Assembly: GCA_028873965.1 (NCBI GenBank)
Contig: JAPPMU010000017.1
Span: forward strand, 1-62,176
DNA length: 62,176 nucleotides
Origin: Chloroflexota bacterium
GTDB taxonomy: Bacteria; Chloroflexota; Dehalococcoidia; Lucifugimonadales; UBA3495
Direction of reading: 5' to 3'
The notes under the pieces are model-generated. The model saw only the letters and a list, made by a program, of their open reading frames with translations. It made no database searches and had not been told where the DNA came from. Positions 42,242 through 50,715 of the stretch are shown here, piece by piece (positions within the stretch are counted from its first letter, which is position 1; every line of letters begins with the position of its first letter). Position numbers and translations under genes: made by a program.

Positions 42242-43444
42242 ATGCCCACTGCATCAACACCGGATGATCACGCTGCCAATCTGCGCAACGCGCTGGTCGA
42301 TAGCCTTGTCAACAAGGGCTCCATCGTCACTCCGCAAGTGCGCGAGGCGTTCGCCAGCGTGCCCCGGCACCTGTTCGTGCCCAACGTGGACGTCGCCTCC
42401 GCCTATGCGGACCAGCCTGTCTTCATCCGCTGGGACGATGGGATCCCCATCAGCTCATCCACGCAACCCACGATGATGGCCATCATGGCCGAGCAGTTGC
42501 ACCTGGAACCCGGCAGCCGGGTGCTGGAAATCGGAGCCGGCACGGGCTACAACGCGGCCGTCCTGGCCCACATCGTCGGTCCAGGCGGCAGCGTAGTCAC
42601 TGTGGACATTGACCAGGACATCGTGGATGAGGCTGCTGGGAACCTGGCACGAGCCGGTTACCACGATGTCGAGGTCGTCTGTGGGGACGGGTTCGCGGGA
42701 CACATCCCTGAGCAGCCCTACGACCGCATCATGGTCACCGTGGGAGCCCAGGACGTGTCTCCCCATTGGGTGGAACAGTTGCAGGACGGCGGGATCATGG
42801 TCGTCCCGCTGTGGTTCCGGGGTTATCGTGTCAGTGTTGCCTTGCAAAAGCGCGACGGCTTGCTCGAAAGTCTGTCCGCGTCGCCGTGCATGTTCATCCC
42901 CATCCGCGGTATCGCCGACCGGAACGAGGGATATTACCCAATCGGCGATGCCAAACAAGACCTCCCGCAAACGTTCGTTGGGATGGAACGGGACGACCCG
43001 GACCGCCGTCGTGATCTGGAGCGAATATTTACCCAGGAAGTACAATCCCGAGAAATCAGGCGTTCCCTGCAAGGCCAGTTTCATACCCACGACCTTTCCT
43101 CCGGCCTCTACATGTTCCTCACCATTGATCCTCGAATCAACATCGTTCATTGGGAGACGCGAGAAAATCTCTTCCAGGGTGCCGGTTACGCGCTGATCGA
43201 CCTCGAAACCATGAGCGCTGCCGTGCTGGCGGACGGCCATCCGGACCGGGCGATGGTCTATGGGGGCGATGCGGCGTATCCCGAGCTGACCCGCCTTCTT
43301 GACCGGTGGGACGAGATGGGCCGCCCATCGATCCACGATCTCCGCATCCGCGCGCTCTCCGTCTCTCCGCCATCCATACCGGAAGACAATTGGGTAGTCG
43401 CCAAGAGATCGGCCTACACATGGGTCATGTCCTGGGACGGCTGA
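42242..43444 (+). CDS. PCMT-like methyltransferase with a C-terminal extension
   Basis: This 400-residue protein has an N-terminal protein-L-isoaspartate O-methyltransferase domain (about residues 10-210). SAM-binding motif I is 'VLEIGAGTGYNAAVLAHIVG', with the family's 'ISSSTQPTMMAIMAEQL' and 'DRIMVTVGAQDVSPHWVEQL' (key part 'DRIMVTVGAQDV'). The remaining 190 residues are unlike standard Pcm and resemble long PCMT-related enzymes associated with peptide modification. AAGGGAG precedes the ATG at 42242. No precursor peptide or cyclase gene is seen nearby. Repair of isoaspartate is the default reading; a specialised role is possible. Confidence 0.78.
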   Translation: MPTASTPDDHAANLRNALVDSLVNKGSIVTPQVREAFASVPRHLFVPNVDVASAYADQPVFIRWDDGIPISSSTQPTMMAIMAEQLHLEPGSRVLEIGAGTGYNAAVLAHIVGPGGSVVTVDIDQDIVDEAAGNLARAGYHDVEVVCGDGFAGHIPEQPYDRIMVTVGAQDVSPHWVEQLQDGGIMVVPLWFRGYRVSVALQKRDGLLESLSASPCMFIPIRGIADRNEGYYPIGDAKQDLPQTFVGMERDDPDRRRDLERIFTQEVQSREIRRSLQGQFHTHDLSSGLYMFLTIDPRINIVHWETRENLFQGAGYALIDLETMSAAVLADGHPDRAMVYGGDAAYPELTRLLDRWDEMGRPSIHDLRIRALSVSPPSIPEDNWVVAKRSAYTWVMSWDG

Positions 43445-43667
43445 AACATCGCCCACGGCACAACGAGTAAACCGGTCGACGTCGGAATGAATTCAGTATC
43501 AACCGGTTCGTCACATGTGAGGCCCAATTGCGGCATAATCCGCGCGTATGCGACGCGAATCGGGCGTTGACATTCATACCGTCTTGCAATACTTTGTATC
43601 GTCATAACGAAAGGCTGCTTACGAGCACACGCTGATAACTGGATCCAGCAGTCGGGAGACGCAGCTG

Positions 43668-45086
43668 ATGAGCACGCAGCAGGACTTGCAACAGGAAGTC
43701 GTCCGCCTCAACGCGCTGCTGGCGGAACGCGACCAGGAGGTCGCCTCCCTGCGCACCCGCCTCACCCTGGAGGAGAGCGGCCGTCGCGCTCCCATCGTCC
43801 GCGGGCAAACCGGCGCCGGCGACGTTCCCGGCTCCGAGACCTTCCACGAGGCGCTGCACGGCCTGGCGCTGGTGTCCCGGCTGCGGATCGGCGCCCACCA
43901 GGCAGCCCTCAGCTACGTGCCCGACGGCGATTTCAAGGCGGCCATCCACACCCATTCCTTCTCCGAGAAGTACGCCCACTACAACGCCTACGACGTGATG
44001 CCGACCGGGCACGGCATCTGGGGCCTGGTGGTCCGGGAACGCGCGCCGATCCGGATGACCCGGGAAGAACTGTATTCCAATCCCGAGTTCAAAGAATTCA
44101 GCGGCCTCAAGACCGACCATGGACTGGAACACCCGCCCCTGCCGGGCTGGCTGGCGGTGCCCGTGCTGCGCCGCGATGGCGGTCTCATCGGCGTGGTGCA
44201 GCTCAGCGACAAGTTCGAGGGCGAATTCGACCAGGCCGACGAAGACCAGCTGGTGCAGTTGGCCAGGTTCTATACCGCTACTTTCGAGCTGCAATACGTG
44301 TACGAGGACCTGCGGAGGCTTACCGGCGCGCTGCGTCAAGCCACGCGGGAATTGCGTCGCTCCAACGCCGAGCTGGAGCAGTTCGCCTACGTGGCCTCCC
44401 ACGACTTGCAGGAACCCCTGCGCATGGTCACCAGCTACCTGCAACTGCTGGAGCGCCGCTACAAGGCGAACCTGGACGAGGATGCCAGCGACTTCATCGC
44501 CTTCGCCGTTGACGGGGCGGCCCGGATGCAGACCCTCATCCAGGACCTGCTCACCTACTCCCGCGTGGGCACCCGGGGCGCCGCCTTCGAGCCCACCGAC
44601 TGCCAGGCCGTGTTGGATCAGGTGCTGCAAAACCTGGAGATCGCCATCGCCGAGAGCGACGCCGAAATCAACTCCGGCCCGCTGCCGAACCTGTCGGCCG
44701 ACGCCTCGCAGCTGGCCCAACTGATGCAGAACCTCGTGGGCAACGCCATCAAGTTCCGCGGCGATAGCCCCCCGCGCATTCAGGTCGCAGCGACCCCGCG
44801 GGACGGCGACTGGATGTTCTCGGTGCAGGACAACGGCATCGGTATCGACCCCCAGTACTCGGAGCGCATCTTCCAGGTGTTCCAACGACTGCACGGGATA
44901 GGGCAGTACCCCGGCACCGGCATCGGCCTGGCCGTCTGCAAGAAGATCGTGGAGCGGCACCACGGGACCATCTGGGTCGAATCCCAACCCGACGCCGGCG
45001 CGACCTTCTTCTTCACCATCCCCACGGACCTCGACTCTAATCCCGATCCCGGACGAGCCGCCACGACAGGCGGGCCAGTCGGTTGA
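43668..45086 (+). CDS. Soluble GAF-domain sensor histidine kinase
   Basis: This 472-residue kinase has an N-terminal coiled coil, a GAF sensor domain (about residues 55-215), a coiled coil, a phytochrome-type HisKA domain with His245 in 'YVASHDLQEPLRMV', and an ATPase domain with 'NLVGNAIKFR', 'DNGIGIDPQY' and 'GTGIGLAVCKKIVERH'. There is no membrane helix, so the signal is cytoplasmic. Two single-domain response regulators follow at 45289 and 45986, separated by dispersed repeats. The kinase probably phosphorylates one or both. No chromophore-attachment cysteine is obvious. Confidence 0.9.
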   Translation: MSTQQDLQQEVVRLNALLAERDQEVASLRTRLTLEESGRRAPIVRGQTGAGDVPGSETFHEALHGLALVSRLRIGAHQAALSYVPDGDFKAAIHTHSFSEKYAHYNAYDVMPTGHGIWGLVVRERAPIRMTREELYSNPEFKEFSGLKTDHGLEHPPLPGWLAVPVLRRDGGLIGVVQLSDKFEGEFDQADEDQLVQLARFYTATFELQYVYEDLRRLTGALRQATRELRRSNAELEQFAYVASHDLQEPLRMVTSYLQLLERRYKANLDEDASDFIAFAVDGAARMQTLIQDLLTYSRVGTRGAAFEPTDCQAVLDQVLQNLEIAIAESDAEINSGPLPNLSADASQLAQLMQNLVGNAIKFRGDSPPRIQVAATPRDGDWMFSVQDNGIGIDPQYSERIFQVFQRLHGIGQYPGTGIGLAVCKKIVERHHGTIWVESQPDAGATFFFTIPTDLDSNPDPGRAATTGGPVG

Positions 45087-45104
45087 TCGCAGCGCCCTAG
45101 ACAT

Positions 45105-45250
45105 TAGGCAGTGCTGACATTTGGGGAAGTACCCGTCGTTCCTGCGAAAGCAGGAACCCAGAACAGCCTCCACGACAGGAACATTGACCTCATTCTGTAC
45201 TTACTGGATTCCCGCTTTCGCGGGAATGACGGTAAATGTCAACACTACCC
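45105..45250. repeat. Dispersed palindromic repeat, family A (copy A4)
   Basis: Left arm GTCGTTCCTGCGAAAGCAGG near 45131 and right arm GGATTCCCGCTTTCGCGGG near 45207 are inverted and slightly diverged. The outer arms (GTGCTGACATTTGG at the left, AAATGTCAACACTACCC at the right) extend the symmetry, as in copy A3. It sits between the kinase and the first receiver gene. Confidence 0.85.
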
Positions 45251-45288
45251 AGTCATAACCCCCACACGGAGCGCAGGGGAGGAAGGCG

Positions 45289-45735
45289 ATGACACAACAA
45301 TCACGCCGCAGAGCCATCGAAATTCTCCTGGTCGAAGACAACCCCGGTGACGCGCGGCTCACCCGCGAAGCCTTCGCCGACGCCAGCGTGTCCAACAACC
45401 TGTCCGTGGTGGGCGACGGCGAGCAGGCCATGGCCTTCCTGAGACGCCAGGGAAATTATGCCGACGCTCCGCGCCCCGACCTGATCCTCCTGGACCTGAA
45501 CCTGCCCCGCAAGAGCGGACGCGAGGTGCTGGAGGATGTCAAAACCGACCCGAAACTGTTGTCCATCCCCATCGTGGTGATGACCACCTCAGAAGCGGAC
45601 ACCGACATTCTCAACTCCTACCACCACCACGCCAACGCTTACGTCACCAAACCCGTCGACCTCGATCGTTTCATCGACGTGGTCAGCAAGATCGAGGGGT
45701 TCTGGCTCACCGTCGCCAAGCTGCCGCCGGAGTGA
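45289..45735 (+). CDS. Single-domain response regulator (Rcp1-like)
   Basis: This 148-residue protein is a stand-alone receiver domain. '[17 protein letters not shown]' gives the acidic pocket, the phosphoacceptor is Asp69 in '[17 protein letters not shown]', the switch Thr is in '[11 protein letters not shown]' and the conserved Lys in '[12 protein letters not shown]'. It resembles Rcp1-type regulators that pair with phytochrome-like kinases, in agreement with the kinase upstream. With no output domain, it must act by protein binding or in a phosphorelay. Confidence 0.93.
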   Translation: MTQQSRRRAIEILLVEDNPGDARLTREAFADASVSNNLSVVGDGEQAMAFLRRQGNYADAPRPDLILLDLNLPRKSGREVLEDVKTDPKLLSIPIVVMTTSEADTDILNSYHHHANAYVTKPVDLDRFIDVVSKIEGFWLTVAKLPPE

Positions 45736-45786
45736 TCCGCCTGCGAATCATCCATCACATCATCAACGCGCCGGTTGAATCCACCT

Positions 45787-45919
45787 CATGCGTACCCGGT
45801 TTCCCAAACCTGTCATTGCGAGCGCAGCGTGGCAATCCCGGCACTGGAGAGAGCGTCTCTCAGGCTACGGGATCGCCATGTCGCTTCGCTCCTCGCGATG
45901 ACAAACTGGGTATGCGTTA
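45787..45919. repeat. Dispersed palindromic repeat, family B (copy B4)
   Basis: A full element: ATGCGTACCCGG and CTGTCATTGCGAGCGCAGCG at the left, CGCTCCTCGCGATGACAAAC and GGGTATGCG at the right. The middle contains GAGAGAGCGTCTCTC. It separates the two receiver genes. Confidence 0.88.
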
Positions 45920-45985
45920 GTTCAACACCGTGCGCCACCGTAACGACAGAGCCGCCACGAGGTACGAAAAAGGAGGCACAGCGCC

Positions 45986-46477
45986 ATGACTACACGCTCC
46001 CCGGAAAACCCCATTGAGGTGCTGCTCGTCGAGGACAACCCCGCGGACGCCAGGCTCACCGAAGAGATTCTCAAGGACTCGGAGTATGCGGTGAATCTCT
46101 CGGTGGTCGAGGACGGAGAGGCCGCCATGACCTACCTCCGCCGCCAGGGCGAGTACGCCTACACTCCCCGGCCCGACCTGGTCCTGCTGGACCTGATGCT
46201 CCCCAAGAAGACCGGCCAGGAGGTCCTGACCGAGATCAACGAGGACGCCAACCTGCGCACCATACCGGTGATGATCCTCACCGGAACCGCGGCCGAACAG
46301 AGCCTGCTCTGGTCGTTCAACATCTCCCCCGGGCGGTTCTGCCGCAAGCCCATCGAGGTGCACCGCTTCGACTCGGCGGTGGCGCAGCTGGAGTCCCTCA
46401 GTGAGCGGCCGCTGGTCATGGCAACCCCGCCTGTGGAAGAGCCGAAGCGCAGGTGGTGGTGGCCCTTCGGAGGGTAA
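45986..46477 (+). CDS. Single-domain response regulator (Rcp1-like)
   Basis: This 163-residue receiver protein is a paralogue of the one at 45289. The pocket is 'LLVEDNPADARLTEEIL', the phosphoacceptor is Asp69 in 'LVLLDLMLPKKTGQEVL', the switch Thr is in 'MILTGTAAEQS' and the Lys in 'FCRKPIEVHRF'. It has a short proline- and tryptophan-rich tail ('PKRRWWWPFGG'), unlike its neighbour. AAGGAGG lies before the ATG at 45986. It probably receives phosphate from the kinase at 43668. Confidence 0.92.
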   Translation: MTTRSPENPIEVLLVEDNPADARLTEEILKDSEYAVNLSVVEDGEAAMTYLRRQGEYAYTPRPDLVLLDLMLPKKTGQEVLTEINEDANLRTIPVMILTGTAAEQSLLWSFNISPGRFCRKPIEVHRFDSAVAQLESLSERPLVMATPPVEEPKRRWWWPFGG

Positions 46478-46493
46478 ACGGACGCTTTCTCCC

Positions 46494-46640
46494 TCCTGTC
46501 ATCGCGAGGAGCGCAGCCGCTCATCCTGAGCCCGTCGAAGGATGAGCGAACTCGTTGCCGCAGCGACGACCGTTACCCTGACGAGATTGCCACGCTCCGC
46601 TCGCAATGACAGATTGCGCCAAGTGGGTACGCATGAGGCC
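46494..46640. repeat. Dispersed repeat, family B (copy B5) with a nested palindrome
   Basis: The left part has CTGTCATCGCGAGGAGCGCAG and the right part CGAGATTGCCACGC and CTCGCAATGACAG. Nested inside is a separate palindrome, CGCTCATCCTGAGC-CCGTCGAAGGATGAGCG, of a type common in many bacterial genomes, showing that repeats insert into one another here. Confidence 0.82.
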
Positions 46641-46684
46641 ACCATTGGGTTGACATACCCGGGGCGTCCGGGCATCGTTGATGC

Positions 46685-47923
46685 ATGCGCGCCCTGCTGG
46701 CCGGCATCTCCGGCGTCAACAAGAACATCGTCGTCGCCAACCTGCTGACCCGACTCCGCGCCCACGGCGAAGTGAGCGCGCCCGCTGGTTCGGATGCTCT
46801 GGCCGCCGACCCTGGTGAACTGCTCGCCGCCAGCATTGAGGACGCCCTGGCCGCCCAGGGCAACGAGCTGGCCGGCGTGCTGGCCGCCTTTCGTCCCACG
46901 TACCAACTGGCGGCATGGAAACGGGCCGGCGAGGCCATCGCGGAGCAGATCGAGGCGGCCGACCCTCGCCACAGCCTGATCGCCGCGCACTTGACCTACT
47001 ACACCAGCGGCCGGCAGTTTTCCCTCATCGACCTGCCCACCATCCGGCGGTGGCGGCCCGACTGCATCATCACGCTGGTGGACGACATGCTGGACATCCA
47101 CAGCGCCCTGGCGCAGCGTGACGCCGAGCGACACACCAATTTCCGGTTGCGCCTGCGGGAGATCCTGGGCTGGCGCAGCGCCGAGATCGCCATGGCCGAC
47201 CTGCTGGCCCGCAACCTCTATCCCGAGCGGGCCGTGCCCCACTACGTGGTCAGCATCAAGCACCCCGCGGAGATGCTCTACCGCCTGATCTTCGCCCGCC
47301 GGCAGTACCCGCTGGTGTATTCCAGCTTTCCCATCACCGCCATCCGCTACGACGCCGAGCTGCGGGCCGCCGTGGACGACATACGCGCCGAGCTGCACCG
47401 TCGGTTCATCGTCTTCGACCCCCTGACGCTGGACGAGGGCACGCCCCAGGTGTTCGAGAAGGCCCGGGCCGCCTGCGCCGACGCCGTGCCGGAGATCACC
47501 ATCACCGCCGACGAAGCCCGCTGGCCCCTGGAAACCGCCGGCGCGCTCACCGAGGGCCGCACCGATCCGTATCCCATGACCCTGGACCCCCGGGAGGCGC
47601 TGGAGGTATGGGACGACATGGAGAACCAGGTGCGCCACCGGGACCTGACCATGGTGGAGCAGGCCCAGTGTGTCGCCGCGTACCGCATCAACATGGGCGG
47701 ACGGCTCTCCACCGGCATGTACTCGGAGCTGCTGTACGCATCGCACACCGCCGAGCCGGCCCGGCCGGTGCTGATGTACGCCGACCCGTCCGACGGCGGG
47801 CTCGACCACCCCTTCCTGCGCAACTTCAACCACCGCACCTTTCACGATTTCGAGGCCTGGTTCGACGCCATCCGCCAGATCGCGCCCAGCGCCGCGGCGG
47901 ACCCGCAGCGGCCATTATTCTGA
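46685..47923 (+). CDS. Uncharacterised protein with a P-loop-like N-terminus
   Basis: I do not recognise this 412-residue protein. The N-terminus 'MRALLAGISGVNKNIVVANLL' (key part 'GISGVNKNIV') looks like a degenerate Walker A of a kinase or ATPase. Later stretches 'FSLIDLPTIRRWRPDCIITLVDDMLDI' (key part 'DCIITLVDDMLDI') resemble a Walker B strand and an Asp pair. The C-terminal half has 'YPLVYSSFPITAIRYD' and 'YRINMGGRLSTGMYSELLYA'. It may be an adenylate-kinase-like or nucleotide-processing protein. There is no signal peptide or membrane helix. Transcription may continue from the two-component genes across the repeat upstream. Confidence 0.7.
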   Translation: MRALLAGISGVNKNIVVANLLTRLRAHGEVSAPAGSDALAADPGELLAASIEDALAAQGNELAGVLAAFRPTYQLAAWKRAGEAIAEQIEAADPRHSLIAAHLTYYTSGRQFSLIDLPTIRRWRPDCIITLVDDMLDIHSALAQRDAERHTNFRLRLREILGWRSAEIAMADLLARNLYPERAVPHYVVSIKHPAEMLYRLIFARRQYPLVYSSFPITAIRYDAELRAAVDDIRAELHRRFIVFDPLTLDEGTPQVFEKARAACADAVPEITITADEARWPLETAGALTEGRTDPYPMTLDPREALEVWDDMENQVRHRDLTMVEQAQCVAAYRINMGGRLSTGMYSELLYASHTAEPARPVLMYADPSDGGLDHPFLRNFNHRTFHDFEAWFDAIRQIAPSAAADPQRPLF

Positions 47924-47930
47924 ACCGATG

Positions 47931-48045
47931 TCGTCAGAAGCAGGATTGTCAGGATTCGTCGATTTTCCGCATTGGAACCTTTCGGTCATTGAGCTCCCCC
48001 AATCCGGCCAAATCATAAAATCCCGTAAATCCCGATTCTGACGAT
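47931..48045. repeat. Dispersed palindromic repeat, family C (copy C1)
   Basis: The left arm GTCAGAAGCAGGATTGTCAGG and the right arm TCCCGTAAATCCCGATTCTGAC are imperfect inverted copies about 110 bases apart. A related element is at 55741-55852. It lies between the 412-residue gene and the membrane protein gene. Confidence 0.78.
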
Positions 48046-48087
48046 TTACGTATAGCAGTGAGATCACTCACCGGGGTTCCACGCACC

Positions 48088-49158
48088 ATGAACGAAGAAC
48101 TGCGCCGGTTCATCAAGGAGTGCCTGGAGAAGGGCATCGACCGGGACGAGATCCGCAACGTGCTCCTGGAGGCCGGTTGGCAGGAGCGCGACGTGCGCAG
48201 CGCCCTGGACGACTTCGCCGACGTGGACTTTCCGGTGGCGGTGCCCCGTCCGCGGCCTTACCGGCACGCGCGGGAGGCGTTCCTCTACCTGGTCTCCTTT
48301 ATCGCCCTGTACGTCTTCGCCTTCAGCCTGGGGGCAGTGCTCTTCGGCCTCATCGACCATACCTTCTCCGACTCCCTGGACCGCTACCGTTCGTCGCCTT
48401 CCACGGCGGATGCCACGGCCATCGCGGCGGTAATCGTGGCGTTTCCTTTGTACTTGATCCTGATGCGCCGGTTGACGCAGGCCGTCGCCACCGACCCCGA
48501 GCGTCGCCAGTCCCTGGTGCGGCGGTGGCTCACCTACCTGACCCTGGTGGTGGGCGCGGGCATCATCCTGGGGGACATCATCACGCTGCTGGCCAGCCTG
48601 CTCGCCGGCGACCCCACGGTGAACTTCTTCCTCAAGGTCGCCGCGGTGCTGCTGATCGTCGTGCCGATCTTCGGCTATTACCTGTGGGACATGCGCCAGG
48701 CAGAGGACGATCTGTCCGCCTCAGCCGCGCGGGCCGCTCCTGTCCTGCGGGGCCTCGTGATCGCCGCCGTGGTGGTCGTGGTGGCCACCGTGGGCTACTC
48801 CATCTACGTGGTGGGCACGCCGGGGCAACAGCGCAACGTCCGCCTGGACGAGCAGAGGGTCGACGACCTGCGCATCATCTCGCAAAACATCGACCAGTAT
48901 TACGAACTCAACGGCGAGATGCCCGCCAACCTCTTCGACCTGCAGGGCCCGCGGTACTTCGTCCAGTCCATCGAGGACCCGCAAACGGGCCGCCCCTACG
49001 GGTACCATCTCGTAGGCGGCACGGACTACGAGCTGTGCGCAGTGTTCAACACCGAGAGCCCGGAGCGGCGCGACGAGCGGCGGCCGTTCTCCGAAGCCAT
49101 CTGGGACCACGGCCCCGGCCTCACCTGCTTCCCGCTGACGGCGGAGGGAGAGAGGTAG
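48088..49158 (+). CDS. DUF5671-type membrane protein with an extracytoplasmic C-terminal domain
   Basis: This 356-residue protein starts with a small helical segment resembling SHOCT/UBA-like helices ('IKECLEKGIDRDEIRNVLLEAGW'), followed by four membrane helices with a DUF5671-like pattern ('REAFLYLVSFIALYVFAFSLG'; 'WLTYLTLVVGAGIILGDII'). A fifth helix ('GLVIAAVVVVVATVGYSIYVV') is followed by an extracytoplasmic domain that resembles a pilin-like or DUF-type fold ('RVDDLRIISQNIDQYYELNG'). The ATG at 48088 is chosen over a GTG at 48058. The function is unknown. Confidence 0.72.
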   Translation: MNEELRRFIKECLEKGIDRDEIRNVLLEAGWQERDVRSALDDFADVDFPVAVPRPRPYRHAREAFLYLVSFIALYVFAFSLGAVLFGLIDHTFSDSLDRYRSSPSTADATAIAAVIVAFPLYLILMRRLTQAVATDPERRQSLVRRWLTYLTLVVGAGIILGDIITLLASLLAGDPTVNFFLKVAAVLLIVVPIFGYYLWDMRQAEDDLSASAARAAPVLRGLVIAAVVVVVATVGYSIYVVGTPGQQRNVRLDEQRVDDLRIISQNIDQYYELNGEMPANLFDLQGPRYFVQSIEDPQTGRPYGYHLVGGTDYELCAVFNTESPERRDERRPFSEAIWDHGPGLTCFPLTAEGER

Positions 49159-49214
49159 GAGTCGAGCAGGATTCGTCAGGCGACTGCGCGTGGGCGCCGG
49201 TCAATTACGGTGCG

Positions 49215-49270
49215 TATAATGGGACGAAGCCGAAGGACCAGCCAGGGAATTTGGCCCCGGCCTTCGTTTT
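49215..49270 (+). promoter_or_regulatory. Candidate promoter and leader hairpin of the MNT-HEPN gene
   Basis: A perfect TATAAT (49215-49220) is followed within 11 bases by a hairpin, CGAAGG (49231-49236) pairing with CCTTCG (49261-49266), with partial inner pairing CCAGGG / CCCCGG and then TTTT. A transcript from this promoter would meet a terminator-like structure about 35 bases before the gene. No convincing -35 box is seen. Confidence 0.35.
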
Positions 49271-49303
49271 ACCTTACGGCAAGAATTCGGCTCGGAGCGC
49301 ACC

Positions 49304-50155
49304 ATGCGCGATCACGTTGCAGATCCACACGCGCTGGCAGCGGCCCGAGCAGCTCAGGCTCGGGTACCTGATGCCACTGTGATACTGTTTGGTTCCCGTG
49401 CCACCGGCAGGTATCACCCGGGTTCAGACATAGATCTTCTGATCGTTACTGACGAACGAGATCCGCTTGGCGCTGAGATCCTGGCACGCAAGGCTGCGCT
49501 AAATTACTTCAGGGCAAATCCACCCCGTGTTCCGGTGGACGCAATTGGCATTCACCGCACCCGGTTTGACCGATGCCGCAGGGCCAATCAGCACATCGCC
49601 GGCCAAGCGTCGCGTTATGGAATCATTGTGAGCGGAGAAAAGATGGATCCCGCCCCGTCGAACGGAGATCGATATCCGGATCACTGGCCGGAAACCAGAC
49701 GCCGAATCGAACGCGCAGAAGCCTGGAACCAGAGCCTCGCTGACGTGATCGAGAACCAACACCAGGAGTTGGTGGGATTCACCGCTCAACAAGCGGTCGA
49801 AAATGCCCTCAAGGGCTGGCTGTCAGCTTACAACGACGCGAGAACGTTCGGGCACGACCTGACTGAACTTTGGGACGATATCCAGGACATCGAGGATTGG
49901 AAGGACCCCGAATTGGGCCGCGTTGCTGAAGCAGGCAGCCAACTCTTCGGCTTCATTCGTTATCCCAGTCCAGATGAGCCTCACGAATACATGGACTGGC
50001 TCACCGATTACGCGGCCAAGTATCGGTACGCAGGAACCGCCCATGTCATGGCCATCAACGAAAGACAAGAACTTCTGCAATTGGTCAATCAGTTCGTCGT
50101 TGCTGTGCTGGCAAGAATCCACCGTCTCAGCGGAACCGACCAAAGCGACGTTTGA
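49304..50155 (+). CDS. Fused MNT nucleotidyltransferase-HEPN protein
   Basis: This 283-residue protein joins both halves of a HEPN/MNT module in one chain. The N-terminal minimal nucleotidyltransferase has an intact GS-x10-D-x-D active site: 'LFGSRATGRYHPGSDIDLLI', with Gly30, Ser31, Asp42 and Asp44. The C-terminal HEPN domain has 'VGFTAQQAVENALKGWLSAY' and 'ARTFGHDLTELW', the usual 'HDL' of HEPN proteins, with Arg only three residues before the His, so an R-x4-6-H RNase motif is not clean. GGAG precedes the ATG at 49304. It may be a self-contained toxin-antitoxin or an RNA-modifying protein. Confidence 0.82.
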   Translation: MRDHVADPHALAAARAAQARVPDATVILFGSRATGRYHPGSDIDLLIVTDERDPLGAEILARKAALNYFRANPPRVPVDAIGIHRTRFDRCRRANQHIAGQASRYGIIVSGEKMDPAPSNGDRYPDHWPETRRRIERAEAWNQSLADVIENQHQELVGFTAQQAVENALKGWLSAYNDARTFGHDLTELWDDIQDIEDWKDPELGRVAEAGSQLFGFIRYPSPDEPHEYMDWLTDYAAKYRYAGTAHVMAINERQELLQLVNQFVVAVLARIHRLSGTDQSDV

Positions 50156-50278
50156 AGAAACTGGGCGTGTCGCTGATCCTGAGCCACACCTCGCTGACTA
50201 ATCCACGGATTGACGCGCCCCCGCCGTTTTTCGTAAAATCGTCCTATCATCCACTCCCGCAGCGGAGGTTGCAAAACC

Positions 50279-50635
50279 ATGCCCATCACACAGAACGGCG
50301 TCGAACTCACCGTCGAGATCTCGGAAAAGGCCGCCGAGAAGATCAAGTATTTCGCCGACAAAGAAGGCATCACCGACAATATTGGCCTGCGCGTCGCCGT
50401 CAAGGGCGGCGGCTGCTCCGGCCTCACCTACGACCTGACCATTACCGACAAGGAACGCGAGTCGGACAAGATCGTCGAGCAGTACGGCGTCAAGGTGATG
50501 GTGGACAAGAAGTCCTACATCTACCTGGTCGGCACGCAGCTGGACTTCTCCGACGGCCTCAACGGCAAGGGCTTCGTCTTCGAGAACCCCAACGCCAAGA
50601 AAGCCTGCGGCTGCGGCACCTCCTTCGCCGTGTAG
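50279..50635 (+). CDS. A-type iron-sulfur cluster carrier (IscA/ErpA-like)
   Basis: This 118-residue protein transfers Fe-S clusters to target proteins. The three conserved cysteines are present: Cys46 in 'GGGCSGLTY' and Cys110 and Cys112 in 'KACGCGTSFAV'. The fold landmarks 'SEKAAEKIKYF' and 'YIYLVGTQLDFSDGLNGKGF' are standard for the HesB/IscA family. AGCGGAGG lies before the ATG at 50279. The YgfZ/GcvT-like protein at 50930 on the same strand is a functional partner of A-type carriers in other bacteria. A terminator-like palindrome at 50665 separates the two. Confidence 0.95.
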   Translation: MPITQNGVELTVEISEKAAEKIKYFADKEGITDNIGLRVAVKGGGCSGLTYDLTITDKERESDKIVEQYGVKVMVDKKSYIYLVGTQLDFSDGLNGKGFVFENPNAKKACGCGTSFAV

Positions 50636-50664
50636 CCGGCGCGCCAAACCATACCGACGCGGCG

Positions 50665-50691
50665 CAGGGGCGGGTCTGCAACCCGCCCCTG
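50665..50691 (+). terminator. GC-rich palindrome acting as terminator (family D)
   Basis: CAGGGGCGGGT pairs with ACCCGCCCCTG around a CTGCA loop, followed by TTGCG, a poor T tail. The sequence is nearly the same as the palindrome at 33230-33260, so it is a dispersed element that probably ends the A-type carrier transcript. Confidence 0.7.
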
Positions 50692-50715
50692 TTGCGTATC
50701 CGACTGCACTCGCCG

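Noticed and set aside
43414..43605. 63-codon frame on the minus strand between the methyltransferase and kinase genes
   Set aside because: No ribosome site or recognisable motif, and it overlaps the 3' end of the methyltransferase gene. I cannot support it as a gene.
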